Positions 10,852-23,418 of a stretch of 64,000 nt of DNA are shown here, piece by piece. The DNA is from Zanthoxylum bungeanum. Taxonomy: Eukaryota > Streptophyta > Magnoliopsida > Sapindales > Rutaceae. Within the stretch, counting starts at the first letter, position 1. Each line of letters opens with the position of its first letter. The position numbers and the translations under genes were made by a program. Location: NCBI GenBank assembly GCA_019454045.1, contig SKCR01017708.1, forward strand, positions 1 to 64,000, in the 5' to 3' direction. The notes beneath the pieces were generated by a model. The model had not been told where the DNA came from. It searched no databases and saw only the letters and a list, made by a program, of their open reading frames with translations.

Positions 10852-13527
10852 TGTAGGACACAGAAACTGGGCGACACATGCTGTTCTAGACTCAGGGCCT
10901 AGTTGGGAGTACAGAGTAGCCCACGGGGGACTAAACAGGAGAATAAAGGAGTCGTCACCCTGTGTGAACCGGGAAATGATTTAAGGCCGCATTCACCCCT
11001 CGCAGGGAAGACCTCAAACCGTTGGGTTCGGAATGGTCCATTACTTATGTCGTTTGTAATGAATGGATTTGTGCAATATTAACCAAGTCTACTCAACATA
11101 CATATTGGTCAAAGTAGTCTAAATTCTTATAAACCCTAAATCTGGTTTGCATGCTTCAAAAGTAAACTTTTATTACGACAAACATTCGGCATCACACATC
11201 AAACAAGTTAAATAAATAACGACCTAAACATAACATAACTTAAATTCCTAACACAAAAGGTAAATAACTAAGTCATGCTAAAAATAAAACAACATTCTAA
11301 TAGCCTAATCATGCTCGAATATAAGTTTGGATGAAATGAAATATGTGAATCCCTCAAGTGGTATGGGGCATTGTATACCGAGTGCAAACCATAATACCGT
11401 CCATTCGGATTCAGCTACGGAATTTATGTCTGGATTTCCATCCAATATACCACAAGAAGGAACACATATTTCATTCACCCAGAATTCACATCATATACCA
11501 ATCAACAATACTCATGCGAAATAAAGTAATAGAATAACTAAAAATAAAGGATAATAAATAAAAGGGGTGCCCTCAGGTCTTACCTTTTAAGTCGCTTCTC
11601 AGGAGCGCGTTTCACGGTGTTGGAAGGGTTATTGTTCCGCTGTTTTCACTGTTTCCACTATTTTCTCGGGTTCGCAGTTTCCGTTGTTTTGTCTGTTTTT
11701 CTTACTGTTTTACTCGCGGTTTCATGATGATTATTTGGGATGATTTTTAAGGGTTTAGGAGGCAGTTTGTGGGGTCAGTTTCACGTGTGCATGGCTTGCA
11801 TGCAAAGGGCAGTTTGTGGCCTGTTTACGTGGAAGGGTTAGGGATGACTTTTGGTACTGTTTGTAGGCGTGTTAGAGAGCAGTTTTAAGGGCCATTTGCG
11901 TGCAGTGAATGGGGCTGGAGTGAGAGCTGAATGGACGTATTAGGGGCTGTGCAGTGAAGGATCTTCAGGCGTGTTAAGGGCTGTGTGGTAGAGGCGTGGT
12001 CTGTTGAAGGGCGTGTGGCTTTGGTTGGTCAGGGCAGTGAACGTGAGGGCTAGGTAATGTTGTTAAACAGTGAAGTGCATGGGCTGTTGATGGAGCTGAA
12101 TTGTCGTGGTGAATATAGGGCTGTTTACTTGAATTTGATGGTTGTTAAAATTGCAGGTGGCTGGCGCTTGATGGAGGGTTATATGAGGGCTCGTGAGGTT
12201 CCGTGAAAGTGTGATGATCTGCTGAAGTTGAATGAAGGGGGCAAGTGACGTTGTTGAAGGTTAAGGCTACGTTGGACTGTTTTGATGGGTACGTGGGCTG
12301 TGTGTGGCGTTGTGGGGCAAGAGTTTAATGTTTATGGCTCGTGAGGGGGCTGTGTGAGTATGACGAAGATGAAGGGGGTGAAGGGGTGGAATGAGGGCTG
12401 GTTTCAGGGAGGCTATTTGCGTGAGCAGTGGGCTGCAGTGAGGAGGGCAGTAGGCGTGAGATGCAAAGGCAGAATGTGGTGTCTTTGGCGTGGATGCTTG
12501 AGGGAAGAAGGGAGTTTATGTGTTGTGTATTTACGTGTGTTGCTCTATGTGCTGCTGTTCATGTGTCTCTTTTGAATGAAGGCAGAGGCTGTGGCGTGAG
12601 CTGCGGTGGAGGCAGTGTTGGCGTGATGCGTTTGTGTTGGAGTCGAGAGGGGCTGCTGAAGGTGGTCAGTTGGGTTGCGGTTTATTGTCGATGTGGGATA
12701 GGGAGCAGTTTGTTGATTCACGTAGGGGGTGAGGCAGTGTTTTTGAGGGCAATAGGGTTTTGTGGCTATGTGTTATGAAGTGATGAAGGTCTGGTACATG
12801 AGGGTTTAAGGGCTATGACGTGTTGAAGTTAGAGGCATGGTTGAAGTGCATGTGGCGTGGAATAGGGCAAGGGCTGATCGTGCGTGATTCAATGGAGAGG
12901 GGTGTTATGGTGCGTGAAGGAGACTAGTGAAGGTTGAGCGTGGAGTGAATTTATAGGGGCTGAGTGGGGGATTGAGGCATGATGCAGGGCAATCATGGAG
13001 GAGGAAATGAAGGAGGAATTTGAGGAAGAAAAATGGTGCAAAACAAATGAACTTTCGGTGATTGAAGGGAGGGTTTGTTGAATTTTGGGTGGAGGTTCAC
13101 GTGGGTGAGAGAAGGAAATGGAGTTGTGTTTTTTTTTTTTGTTTGGTTTTGTTTGGTGGCTGATGGGAATAGGCGTGTGGGGTTGGAAGGAAATTTGGTG
13201 TGTGGTTTTTGTTTTGGTTTGTGTTTTTGGGTAATGAAAATGGGTTAAAACAAAGGAGTTTTCGGTGGGTTTTTGGTTTTGTGAAAATTGTTATTAAATT
13301 GGTTTATATTTTTTAATTGTTTGATTTTCTTTGAATTTGTTTAATTGGTTGGTGGCTTATTATTTTATGTTTGTGCATGGAAGGTGAAGGGTCACAGGGG
13401 TAGGTTTTAAGTTGATTCTTGATTATTCCCTTCCGACGTCCGTTTCCCGCGACTTCCGCGACTTAAAAGGTGGTGCCTCCGTTCGAGGCTCATCATTGGG
13501 CTGGTATGCAAAAATGTAGTGCCTACA
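10852..13527 (-). mobile_element. 5' LTR of gypsy element 2 (2.68 kb)
   Basis: On the minus strand it runs from TGTAGGCACTAC at 13527 to TGTGTCCTACA at 10852. It aligns at both ends with the plus-strand LTR 6070-9623. Its right boundary at 13527/13528 is sharp: copia RT coding sequence starts in the next base. The middle (11700-13300) is G/T-rich on the plus strand and holds only spurious frames. It forms a tail-to-tail inverted repeat with 6070-9623. Confidence 0.8.
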
Positions 13528-14345
13528 AGCGCACTGAAAGTGGCTGTCCTATGTCATTTCTTGGAAATGATATTCCCAATACAATCAGTGAAAGCTTGGC
13601 TTTCATGAAAATTCTCCGTAGAATTCTTGGGAGAAACAACCTTTATTCTAGAAATAAAGATCTACTGGGATAGATTTAAAGTTGTTGATACTCTCTGAGA
13701 ACTCGTATATTGAAAAATATACGCGACCTGGTGTCTCATGTGCTTTGAGCATATGGAGTCACAATCAGGCTAATCCATATGATAGTCACAGGATTGATGT
13801 TAAGAACATCCTTCAGTATCTTAGAGAACTAAGGATGCTGTCTTATACTATAAAGAATGAGAACTTGAAGTGACTGGGTTCACTACTGTAAGTTTCCTAA
13901 CCGATAAAAATGACTACAAGTCGTAATAAACGGTACTATACAGTTTGAATATCGGAACAGTGAGCTGGAAATCTTCCAAGCAAGATACTGTTACCGAATA
14001 AACAATAAAAGCGAAACATTGCTGCAGCTGAGGCAGCAATAGAAGCCATTTGGGTCGATAATAAAAATCTAATTATATTAGATATAGTTCTGTTAGCAGC
14101 TGAGTTAGGCATCAGCACAGGCTAAAGAATTAATGGTCTCATCAACGATCCAGATACATACTTCAAATATTCATCTGATTCGTCCGGATCATACATCGTG
14201 GCGATGTGATGATCGAATAAATCGCATCAGATGATAACCATGCAAATCCGCTAACGAAAGCATTTTCTCAGCAGTAATATGAGCGAACAGTACATAGTTC
14301 GGGTGTCAGACACTTGAGTGACTGGCTATAGGCCAAGTGGGAGAT
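13528..14345 (+). pseudogene. pol: Copia A pol remnant: end of RT and RNase H
   Basis: The stretch is homologous, frame by frame but with many breaks, to the RT-RNase H end of copia C. Recognisable pieces are the region after the YVDD motif (AWLS..FSMKDLG-like, 13590-13680), a GTVSWKSSKQ-like piece at 13955-14000, and the C-terminal TSDDN..NPLTKAF-like piece at 14220-14270. The frame carries several stops and shifts, so no product is expected. It begins exactly where gypsy LTR 10852-13527 ends, so that gypsy element inserted into this pol gene. The tract AAGTGGGAGAT at 14334-14345 is its polypurine tract. Confidence 0.75.
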
Positions 14346-15130
14346 TGTTGGATAATTATGACCCTTAGCGTCACTATTTGTACAAATCATGGATTTGTTG
14401 TACAAATTAACTATGTGACAAATGAAATTGCTCTTTTATCATTTGTGATTAGATCACCTAGATATATAAATGATGAAAGGTACTTATGATTAGTTCCTGG
14501 ATTGAGATTATATGAGACAGTATCAATCCACGAAGGTTTAATCAATAAATATCCCTTGTCAGAGTATTATCGAGATTGGACATCGATAATGCGAAAAAGA
14601 CTAGTATGACACTTGTGCGCGTTGTGGAGCATAACGGCATAGTTCTCATATATTTGGGTATAGGATACTCATGCAAGTGTAATAGGAGGTTGTTTTACCG
14701 ATGGTACGGAAACAGCTTCGCTCTGGATAGACCCCTCGGAATTCCATTGGTAGTATGACTATGTCTCTATGGAAGTCCGAAACCAGGGTAGGTGTATTTG
14801 GTCTTAACCTGAGACTTGCACCGCTATACTTGCGACAATCAATATGTTTTGGTTTTGATCGTCCAGGGCTTTAACAGGTTCTGTGTACGCCTCTTCTAGG
14901 TATATTGAGAATCGTAGTGTGCTGGGTGTGATGTTAAGACGGAAATTTCACTTCAGTCATAGTGGAGATGATGGTCACGTATGATACGGAACTGGTTCTC
15001 TTATGTACTCTAATCATCGGGATAATATGACTAGGTCATGATTATCCGATTATAGAGACTAGTTACCAGAGATCCGATATGTGCTTCGTTCGGGGCAGAC
15101 ACAATTACAGCCTCAGGCTTAGCATGTGAC
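14346..15130 (+). mobile_element. Copia A 3' LTR, first part
   Basis: It begins TGTTGGATAATTATGACC after the polypurine tract and is colinear with LTRs E, F and G. It stops at 15130, where copia B inserted, and continues at 31627. The last five bases, GTGAC (15126-15130), are one half of B's target duplication. Confidence 0.9.
15126..15130 (+). repeat. Target site duplication of copia B, left
   Basis: GTGAC here is repeated at 31622-31626 on the other side of element B. A 5 bp duplication is the normal footprint of LTR-retrotransposon integrase. Confidence 0.9.
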
Positions 15131-17056
15131 TGTTGGAAATCGTTTCCTCTTGCGCGGCGGAAGTTGCGGATGTGGTGGCACCGGATCTTTAAAATTTTCT
15201 CTGCCTTCTCCTTTGTTGAAGTCGAACTCCACCAAACTCTTGATGAATTTCCTTTGAGATCCTACCGTAGAATCAACCACTCAATCTTCCGAGCTATATC
15301 TCGAAACCAACAAATCGAAGTGTGGGCTTCACTCACAAAGATCAACCTCTAAACTTTTAGAGAATTGATAATGTCACAAACTCTTTTGGCTTTAGAAAGA
15401 TGAGATGAAGAAGATAAAGTATCTTGTTCACTTTTGTTTTTCTTTCTAATCTCAACTATTGAGAAATAAGATTTTTTCTCTACCTTACTCACAACTTTTG
15501 TGAATGTTTTTAGCTCTCTCTTAATTTCTTTTTCCAAAAAGCTAAGTATTATGTTTACTTGAATTCACCCAACCTTTGAGTGGGAATGGTAGAGAATATG
15601 AACTAAAGCCATTCCATCAACATCCACTCATTTTATCAATTGTAAATGGCCAACACACTTGAGTGGAGTGTCAACCAAATCCATTAGATAATGGAACAAG
15701 TTAGGTAATTAGGTCAAAACTAATTAACAAAAACTTGGTGGATGATTTGGCAAACCATTAAGGCTTGTCTTGATAATGCATTTACCATTATCAAATAATG
15801 ATGTCATAATTATCTCATAATTATGCATTATCAATGATGATGTAATAATTATCTTATAATTATTATTTGATTATCTTATAATCAAAATATTAGAAAATAT
15901 AATATTAAACTAATTTAATATTATTTTCATTTGTGACAAAATTATTATTAATCATATTAATAATATTCAAATATAATGTGAGCATATTATTAGACAATCT
16001 AATTATATTAGGTTTGCTACAGTTAATCGAGCTAGCACGGGGACCAAATGGACCTACGGTTCCGAGCTCCAATAATTCCGAAATATTAATTAAACTCTTT
16101 AATTAAATATTACGAATTATTAACTCCGCGTTATTCCACTAAAAACTCGAAGTTGAACTCTCGTTACCGTAGATGGAAATATAAGCCGAACAAACTTCGG
16201 TGTCCATCGATATAGTCACTACATATGGATATAGCCCTTCACGAATATCTCATAAATAGAGTCGGGTCATAAGTCCGTTATACCCCTCTAAATATTTTGT
16301 CTCTTAAGCACCATTGATTCTATAATGAACAATTAATTCATACAATTATGAATATAATACTTTCTATTCGTAATAGGAAAGTTGAGCGCTCAAAATTATT
16401 CAAGTCCCGAATCAACTCTTAAAAGAGATATTCTTCTACTTCTCGAAAGAAGGAGTGAATTCCATATCTATGTAAAACGTTCTCCAGCTACATACCAAAA
16501 CATATCCCCAAAATACATAGTTATTGGCCGGGACTGCTACACCAACCTCACCATAGTAAATCAAAGGACACAGCCTAACATGCAGGAGTTCGTAGTACAC
16601 TCAGGATTAAGATTAATCCATATATGACCATCTAGTAGATAAAATGAATTTCTTGGGTTAACGGATATTAAAAGAAATTCATATTTATCTGAGTCCAGTC
16701 ATATATGATCATATCATACAAGGTGCCTCCATTCTCATGTCACCAGATGAACGAACCCGGATCAAGGTCGTCATACAAGTATAGAATGGACCGCAGCTAT
16801 AGATAAATCACAAACAAAGTACCCATTCTGTTTGCTCTCTATGGACAATTTAGATTACTAACTTCAGACTTAAATCCTCTTGTGTATCAAACATACACTA
16901 AGTCTAAAGGTACAAAAGTAATCAAGGTAAACAAGACAATTAGACAATATGCAATCTAAATCAAACAACTTTGATAAATGAATAATGCGTTTACAATTAT
17001 TACAATAATCAATTCCGTTTTACAACACATGAAGCTCTAGGACATAAATCCCAACA
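15131..17056 (-). mobile_element. Copia B 3' LTR
   Basis: On the minus strand it runs from TGTTGGGATTTATGTCC at 17056 to GATTTCCAACA at 15131, about 1.93 kb. It follows the polypurine tract TCCAAGTGGGAGAT (17057-17070). The ~200 bp at 16850-17056 match 31419-31621, the surviving part of the 5' LTR. No gene lies inside it. Confidence 0.9.
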
Positions 17057-17070
17057 ATCTCCCACTTGGA

Positions 17071-17976
17071 CTAGAGTAAATGGGACATGTCATGTAATCC
17101 TAAACCATTTAGGTGACCTTCAAATACTGTAGCCGATAAGGTCTTTGTAAACGGATCAGCCGGGTTGTCTGCGGATGGAATCTGCGTGACAATGACATCT
17201 CCTCTCGACACTATCTCCCTGATAAGGTGATATTTTCTCTCAATATGCTTACCCCGCTTGTGGCTTCTTGGTTCCTTAAAATTCGCCACTGCTCCACTAT
17301 TATCGCAATAAAGTGTGAGTGGTTTATCCATATCTGGAACAACTTCCAGATCTGCCAAGAATTTACGGAGCCAAACTGCTTCCTTAGCTGCTTCACAAGC
17401 TGCTACATATTCAGCCTCCATGGTGGAGTCAGCAATACAAGATTGCTTAATGCTCCTCCATACAATAGCTCCACCACCTAGGGTGAATACTTATCCAGAT
17501 GTTGATTTCCTAGAATCTACATCCGTCTGAAAATCAGAGTCTGTATATCCTCTGAGGATCATATCCTCACCAGAATATACTAGCATATAATTTCTCGTTC
17601 TCCGAAGATACTTGAGAATGTGTTTCACTGCCACCCAATGATCTAATCCTGGGTTGGATTGAAACCTAGTGACTACTCCCACTGCAAAACAGATGTCTGG
17701 TCTCGTGCATAACATAGCATACATAAGACTTCCAACTGCTGAAGCATATGGAATATGTCTCATCTCCTCAACTGCTTGAGGTGTCTTAGGAGACTGTTCC
17801 TTAGACAAGTGAATTCCATGCCTGAAAGGTAAATTACCTTTCTTGGAATTTTGCATTCCAAATCGCACAAGAATCTTGTCGATATAGGATGCTTGAGACA
17901 TTGCTAACAGTCGTTTCTTGCGATCCCGAATGATCTGGATCCCAAGTATATAACTTGCCTCTCCCAAATCTTTCAT
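17071..17976 (-). pseudogene. pol: Copia B pol: RT end and RNase H
   Basis: Two frames cover this. Positions 17491-17976 encode the connection region (MKDLGEASYILGIQI, then CTRPDICFAV and GYTDSDFQTD, which brings the first RNase H acidic residue). Positions 17071-17421 encode the RNase H C-terminus (EAEYVAACEAAKEAVWLRKF with the catalytic Glu, YCDNSGA with an Asp, and NPADPFTK). Frame loss between 17421 and 17491 separates them. RNase H would remove RNA from the RNA-DNA hybrid during reverse transcription. The stop lies next to the polypurine tract, as in intact copias. Confidence 0.88.
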
Positions 17977-18020
17977 TTGGAATTGGTTAGCTAGCCAGAT
18001 TTTAACGTCCGATAATATCT

Positions 18021-18900
18021 TTACATCATTCCCATGAGTAAAATATCATCGACGTATAACACAAGGAAAACCACATTCCCATCAATGATGCGCTTGTAGA
18101 CACAAGGTTCATCGATGTTTTGCTCAAAGTTATAAGACTTGATCGTAGTATCAAATCTTATGTTCCAAGATCTAGATGCTTGCTTAAGCCCATAAATGGA
18201 CCTTTGCAACTTGCAAACCTTTTGCTCTTGGCCTTGGGTTATGAACCCCTCTGATTGTACCATATAGATACTCTCATCAAGATTACCATTCAAGAATGCA
18301 GTCTTGACATCCATTTGCCAAATCTCATAGTCATAATATGAGGCAATGGAAAGAAGAATCCTGATGGATTTAAGCATGGCTACTGGCGAGAAATTTTCTT
18401 CATAGTCAACTCACTCTTTTTGGGTATAACCCTTTGCCACTAGCCTAGCCTTGAAAGTCTGTACTTTCCCATCTATTCCTCTTTTTCTCTTGTAGATCCA
18501 CTTGCAACCTATGGGTTTTACTCCATTAGGTTGGTCCACAAGTTCCCAGACTGAGTTAGAGTACATGGACTCCATCTCAAGGTTCATGGCTTTGAGCCAT
18601 TCTTCTTTATCAGTATCATCCATTGTACTACACGATAGGTCAATGGATCATCTATACCATCATAAAATGCAACAACTTGCACCTCACCATTTCCTAGATA
18701 GCGTTCAGGTTGTCTTACAACCCTCCCACTGCGTCTAGGTGGCATGGTATTCTGATAAACTTGCATCTGACTTTCAGATGCTGAAGGTGTTATGTCTCTG
18801 TCAACATTTGATAATGGTTTACTGGTGGTACGCAACAAACTCCTCAAGTAACACTTTACTTCGAGGTTTGAATTCTTTCATATAATCCTCCTCAAGAAAT
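18021..18900 (-). pseudogene. pol: Copia B pol: reverse transcriptase
   Basis: Positions 18411-18623 give the RT start (MDDTDKEEWLKAM, NGVKPIGCKWIYKRKR, ARLVAKGYTQKE). Positions 18021-18377 give the core (WQMDVKTAFLNGNL and YGLKQASRSWN, with the catalytic YVDD at 18045-18056). A further frame at 18584-18847 covers the linker between integrase and RT (RRSGRVVRQPERY). Frames change near 18400 and 18600. The key residues survive, but a single protein cannot be read. Confidence 0.88.
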
Positions 18901-18975
18901 GTAGCATTTGTCGATACAAATACTTTATTATCTTCTGGATTATAAAAGAATCCACCCCTAGTTTCCTAGGATAGC

Positions 18976-19906
18976 CTACAAATAGGCACACATGTAACGT
19001 GGTTCCAACTTAGTAGTCTTGTTCTTTAGCACATGTGCTGGACACCCCCATATGCAGAAATGTCGCAAACTAGCTTTACGACCACTCCACAACTCTAAGG
19101 GAGTCTTAGGAATAGACTTAGAAGGAACTACATTCAGGATATACATTGATGTTTCCAATGCATACCCCCAGAATGAACTAGGTAGAGTGCTATAACTAAA
19201 CATTGATCTCATCATGTCTAGTAGGGTTCGATTTCTCCTTTCTGCAACACTGTTTTGTTGTGGTGTTCCAGGTGCTGTGAGCTGTGAAACAATTCCATGC
19301 TCAACTAATAATTCCTCGAAATTTTTATCAAGGTATTCACCTCCACGATCTGATCGTAGAATTTTGATGCTTTTACCTAACTGGTTCTCAACCTCAGCAC
19401 GATATTCTTTGAACTTTTTAAATGTATCTGACTTGTGCTGCATTAGATAAACATACCCATATCTAAATAACGTCAATGAAAGTGACGATAGTATTCATAA
19501 CCACCTCGTGCCTTTACATTCATCGGTCCGCAAACGTCCGAATGTATTAGCTCAATGGTTCTTTCGCTCTTATCCCTTTTCCAGTAAAGGTATCTTAGTC
19601 ATTTTGCTGCTTCTAAACAGGATTCGCAGACAGTAAAGTACCAAGTTTTAACTGATTTAAAACTCCGTTCTTAAATTAGTCTATCTATCCGGTCAGGTTA
19701 TGTGACCAAGTCTAGGTGCCATAATAGGTATCATCATGAGAATCTTTTGCCGTTTTGTTAGATCTTTCATCTTAAACATTTCAGTATAGCAGTGAATCAT
19801 GCATTAACGGTCTTAATACATATAGATTATTTTCAGAGTTTCCGTGCATATATTTAATTCCATTTCTCTAATTAACTGACTTATTATTAAAACGAAATAG
19901 AAAACC
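18976..19906 (-). pseudogene. pol: Copia B pol: integrase
   Basis: The frame 18976-19476 holds the integrase core: [17 protein letters not shown] with a catalytic Asp, [15 protein letters not shown] with the catalytic Glu, and SFWGYAL. The first catalytic Asp (HSDVCGPM) lies upstream near 19530-19560, separated from the frame by a shift. Further upstream sequence to 19906 is decayed. Copia C inserted at 19906/19907, so the N-terminal HHCC region and the protease are on the far side, at 30307 and beyond. Confidence 0.85.
19902..19906 (+). repeat. Target site duplication of copia C, left
   Basis: AAACC here matches 30302-30306 on the other side of copia C. Confidence 0.9.
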
Positions 19907-21873
19907 TGTTGGTTTCTATTATATGTCCCAAACAAGATTAAGCATGTGAAATACTATAAATGAATATATTAAAAGACTTGAAGCATGGCGGAATCATACT
20001 TACAAAGCAATGTGATGAAGAAGATGATCAAATGGTGGAAGCTCCAAGTGTTGGAAGATTCGGCCAAGAGGAGGAAGAAGACTTGAAGCTCCAAGCTTTG
20101 TATTCCAAGCTCTTTGATGGTTTCCCTATCACCTCTTTTGATCCCTTGCTTGTGCTAGCAAAAATGGAGAAATAGAAGATCAAATCTTCCTTGCCCTTGT
20201 CAATGGAGTTCTCGGCAATTTGAGAGAGAAGAGAGATTTTGTGTAAAGTCTTAATGATCTTTGTTTACCAAAAATCAATTTATATTTATGTTATAATTTA
20301 TTAAATAATAATAAATCTATGACATAAACCATGCAATGGCTTAGAGTGTCAAACACTCAAACTCCATGCAAAGCCTTTGAGTGTAATGCACACTATCACC
20401 ATGCAATGCCTTAGAGTGTTTTGTACACTATTACATGCAATGCCTTATCAATAAATAATGCATATAATGACAAGTGTCATGTGGGCCCCACACGTTCCCA
20501 ATGAAAGTGGGCCCACGTCCACTCACGCGTTCGGGTTCGATATTTCCGAAATACCGAACTTGCGTCGCGACGTTAATTAAATCGGATTTAAATAAATAAT
20601 CGCTCCTAGCGAAATTATTATTTACGTCGCTTACGAATTAATTCTAAATTAACTCGTATGCCCGAATTAAAATCTAATTTTAATTTCGCGTCGAAATCGA
20701 ATTTCGATTATTATATCGAATATAATAATTTTATCGATTAATTCCAAATTAATCGTTCTCTCTCTAAATTAGGCACTTTATCCAAGATAAAGTTTCTCTC
20801 CGCAATTAATCCAAGATTAATTAAGTCCGAATCAAATATCATAGGTGAATCTTCAGGAAGCGACCCAAGAGATCTCCGGATATTTTGGCAGTAAATACGG
20901 TCGTCGGATAATCCGAACACGTACGTACCTCGTACTACGTCTTTACCGATTTACAAGACAAGGTTGGCTTCTAGCAAAGCGCCATGCCTACCCAATTCTC
21001 CAGAAATATTCTTATAGGAATATAAGATCTGTATCAGGCGTAGTATACCGTAGTATTGCGTACATCGATCCAGTATCGGATGATCACATGCTAGGCCTGG
21101 GGCTGGAGATGTGTCTGCCCCGTACGAAACATATATCGGACATCAAGCAACTAGTCTCTTTAAATCGGACAATCCTGACCTTGTCATATTGTCCCGACGG
21201 TTGCAACCTTTTATAGAGTACTAGTTCTGTGTCCTGCGTGATCATCACCTCCATATGTCTGAAGCGATACTTCCATCTTGACATCACATCCAGTACACTA
21301 CGATTCTCGATAAACCCAGAAGAGGTGTACACAGAACCGGTTAAGGTCCCCAACCACCAAAACTAAAGTTTACCGATTGTCGCAAGTACTAGCGATGTAA
21401 GTCTCAGGTTAAGACCATATACACCTACCCTGATGCGGCCTCCCATAGACACGTAGACATACTACCAATGGGATTCCGCGGGGTCTATCCAGAGCGAAGC
21501 TGTTTTCCGTACCATCGGTAAAACACAACCTCCTATCGCACTTGCATAAGTATCCAATACTTAAATATATGAGAACTATGCCGTCGTGCCCTCACAACGT
21601 GCACAAGCGCAATACTAGTCTATTCCGCATTATCGATGTCCAGTCTCGATAATACTACGACTAGGGATATTTAATGATTAAACCTTTGGGGACTGATACT
21701 GTCTCATATCATTCTCAGTCCAGGTACTAATCATATGGACTTTCGCCATTTATAAGTCAAAGTAAATAATATTACAAAACGGCAAAAGGCAATTTCATTA
21801 TCACATAGTTAATTTTGTACAATAATACAATATCATTTACAAACAGTGACGCTATGGGACATAATGTCTAACA
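19907..21873 (-). mobile_element. Copia C 3' LTR
   Basis: On the minus strand it starts TGTTAGACATTATGTCCC at 21873 and ends GAAACCAACA at 19907. It belongs to the same LTR family as E/F/G but is a separate subfamily. Against the other LTR (28339-30301), differences concentrate in the last ~900 bp and are mostly one-base indels in homopolymers. The 123-codon frame at 20845-21216 is a chance frame: it lies in the LTR and occurs in both copies. Confidence 0.95.
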
Positions 21874-21887
21874 ATCTCCCACTTGGC
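21874..21887 (-). other. Copia C polypurine tract
   Basis: On the minus strand GGCCAAGTGGGAGAT lies between the pol stop codon (21888-21890) and the 3' LTR start. The same tract precedes the 3' LTRs of A (14334-14345) and G (57549-57562). Confidence 0.9.
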
Positions 21888-23418
21888 CTATAGCCAGTCA
21901 CTCAAGCATCTAATACCCGAACTATGTATGTGTCGTTCAAAAACTTGCTGTAGAACAGCTTTCGTCAGCGGATCTGCAATGTTGTCATCTGATGTGACCT
22001 TCTCGACTTTTACATCGCCACGATGTATAATCTCCCGAATCAGATAAACGTCGAAGAACATGCTTGGACCGTTGATGAGACCTTGGTTCCTTAGCCTGTG
22101 CTATAGCCCCGTTATTGTCACAATACAATGGAACGGGCTCAGCTGCTAACGGAACTACTCCTAATCCGATTAGGAACTTTCGGATCCAAACTGCCTCCTT
22201 TGCTGCTTCAGATGCAGCGATGTACTCCGCTTCTGTTGTTGAATCGGCAACAGTATCTTGCTTGGAAGATTTCCAGCTCACTGCTCCGTTATTCAAGCAA
22301 AAAATGTACCCGGATTGCGACTTGTAGTCATCCTTGTCGGTTTGGAAACTTGCATCGGTATACCCAGATACCGCAAGTTCTCCACCTCCATAAATTAAGA
22401 AAGCATCCTTAGTTCGTTTAAGATACTTAAGGATATTCTTAACTGCTATCCAGTGACCTTCACCTGGATCGGCCTGATAGCGACTGCACATGCTCAAAGC
22501 ATATGAGACATCAGGTCGTGTACATATCATGGCATACATGATCGATCCGACTGCCGAGGCGAACGGTATCCGACTCATGTGGTCTCTCTCTTCCTGAGTC
22601 TTAGGACACATGTCCTTAGACAGAGAGGTACCACGTACCATTGGAACCAATCCCCTCTTGGATTGTTCCATGTTGAATCTCTTCAACACTTTATCAATGT
22701 ATGTACTCTGGGAGAGTCCAAGCAGCTTTCTAGATCTATCCCTGTAGATCTTTATTCCAAGAATAAAGGCTGCTTCTCCCAGATCTTTCATGGAGAATTT
22801 TAATGAAAGCCAAGCTTTCACCGACGTTAGCATGGGAATGTCATTGCCTATAAGCAATACGTCGTCGACATAAAGGACAATAAAAGTAAGTGCTCTCCCA
22901 CTAACCTTCTTGTATACACAAGGGTCATCTGCGTTTTGCACGAAATCATATTCTTTTATGATCTCATCAAAACGCTGATTCCATGACCGTGATGCTTGCT
23001 TCAATCCATAAATGGATCGATTTAACTTGCAAACCTTGTTTGCAAGTCTAGGTACGATAAAACCGTCAGGCTGTTGCATATAAACATCCTCCAAAAGGTT
23101 TCCGTTAAGGAAAGCGGTTTTAACGTCCATCTGCCATATCTCGAAGTCGAAATATGCAGCTATTGCAAGCATTATCCGAATGGATTTAATCATGGCAACG
23201 GGTGAGAAGGTTTCGTCATAATCAATACCATATTGTTGACGATACCCCTTCGCTACAAGCCTAGCCTTGTACGTTTGTACGTTGCCATCCATGTCGGTCT
23301 TCTTCTTGAAGATCCATCTGCATCCAATAGGCTTTACGCCTTCTGGTGCATCAACCAGTGTCCAAACTTGGTTGGCGTACATGGAATCCATCTCGGACTT
23401 CATGCTTCTTCTTGCCAT
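21888..23418 (-). pseudogene. pol: Copia C pol: reverse transcriptase and RNase H, nearly intact
   Basis: The main frame (21985-23418, 477 codons) holds the whole RT: VWTLVDAPEGVKPIGCRWIF, WQMDVKTAFLNGNL, YGLKQASRSWN, and the catalytic YVDD at 22861-22872. RNase H follows with GYTDASFQTD, EAEYIAASEAAKEAVWIRKF and YCDNNGA, so the acidic residues are present. One extra A in the AAA run at 22046-22048 shifts the frame in the last ~55 codons. The true C-terminus (..DNIADPLTK..) continues in the next frame to the stop at 21888, beside the polypurine tract. At 23405-23420 a small indel also separates this frame from the integrase frame. The product would copy element RNA into DNA inside cytoplasmic particles. 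Confidence 0.93.

Noticed and set aside
12354..12778. Overlapping frames of 73 and 116 codons
   Set aside because: They lie in the G-rich middle of gypsy LTR 10852-13527, overlap each other in different frames and show no known motif.
16382..16627. 81-codon frame in copia B's 3' LTR
   Set aside because: It lies within the LTR and has no homolog motif that I recognise.
20845..21216. 123-codon frame, identical again at 29273-29644
   Set aside because: Both copies lie in the two LTRs of copia C; the identity reflects recent LTR duplication, and related LTRs lack the frame.
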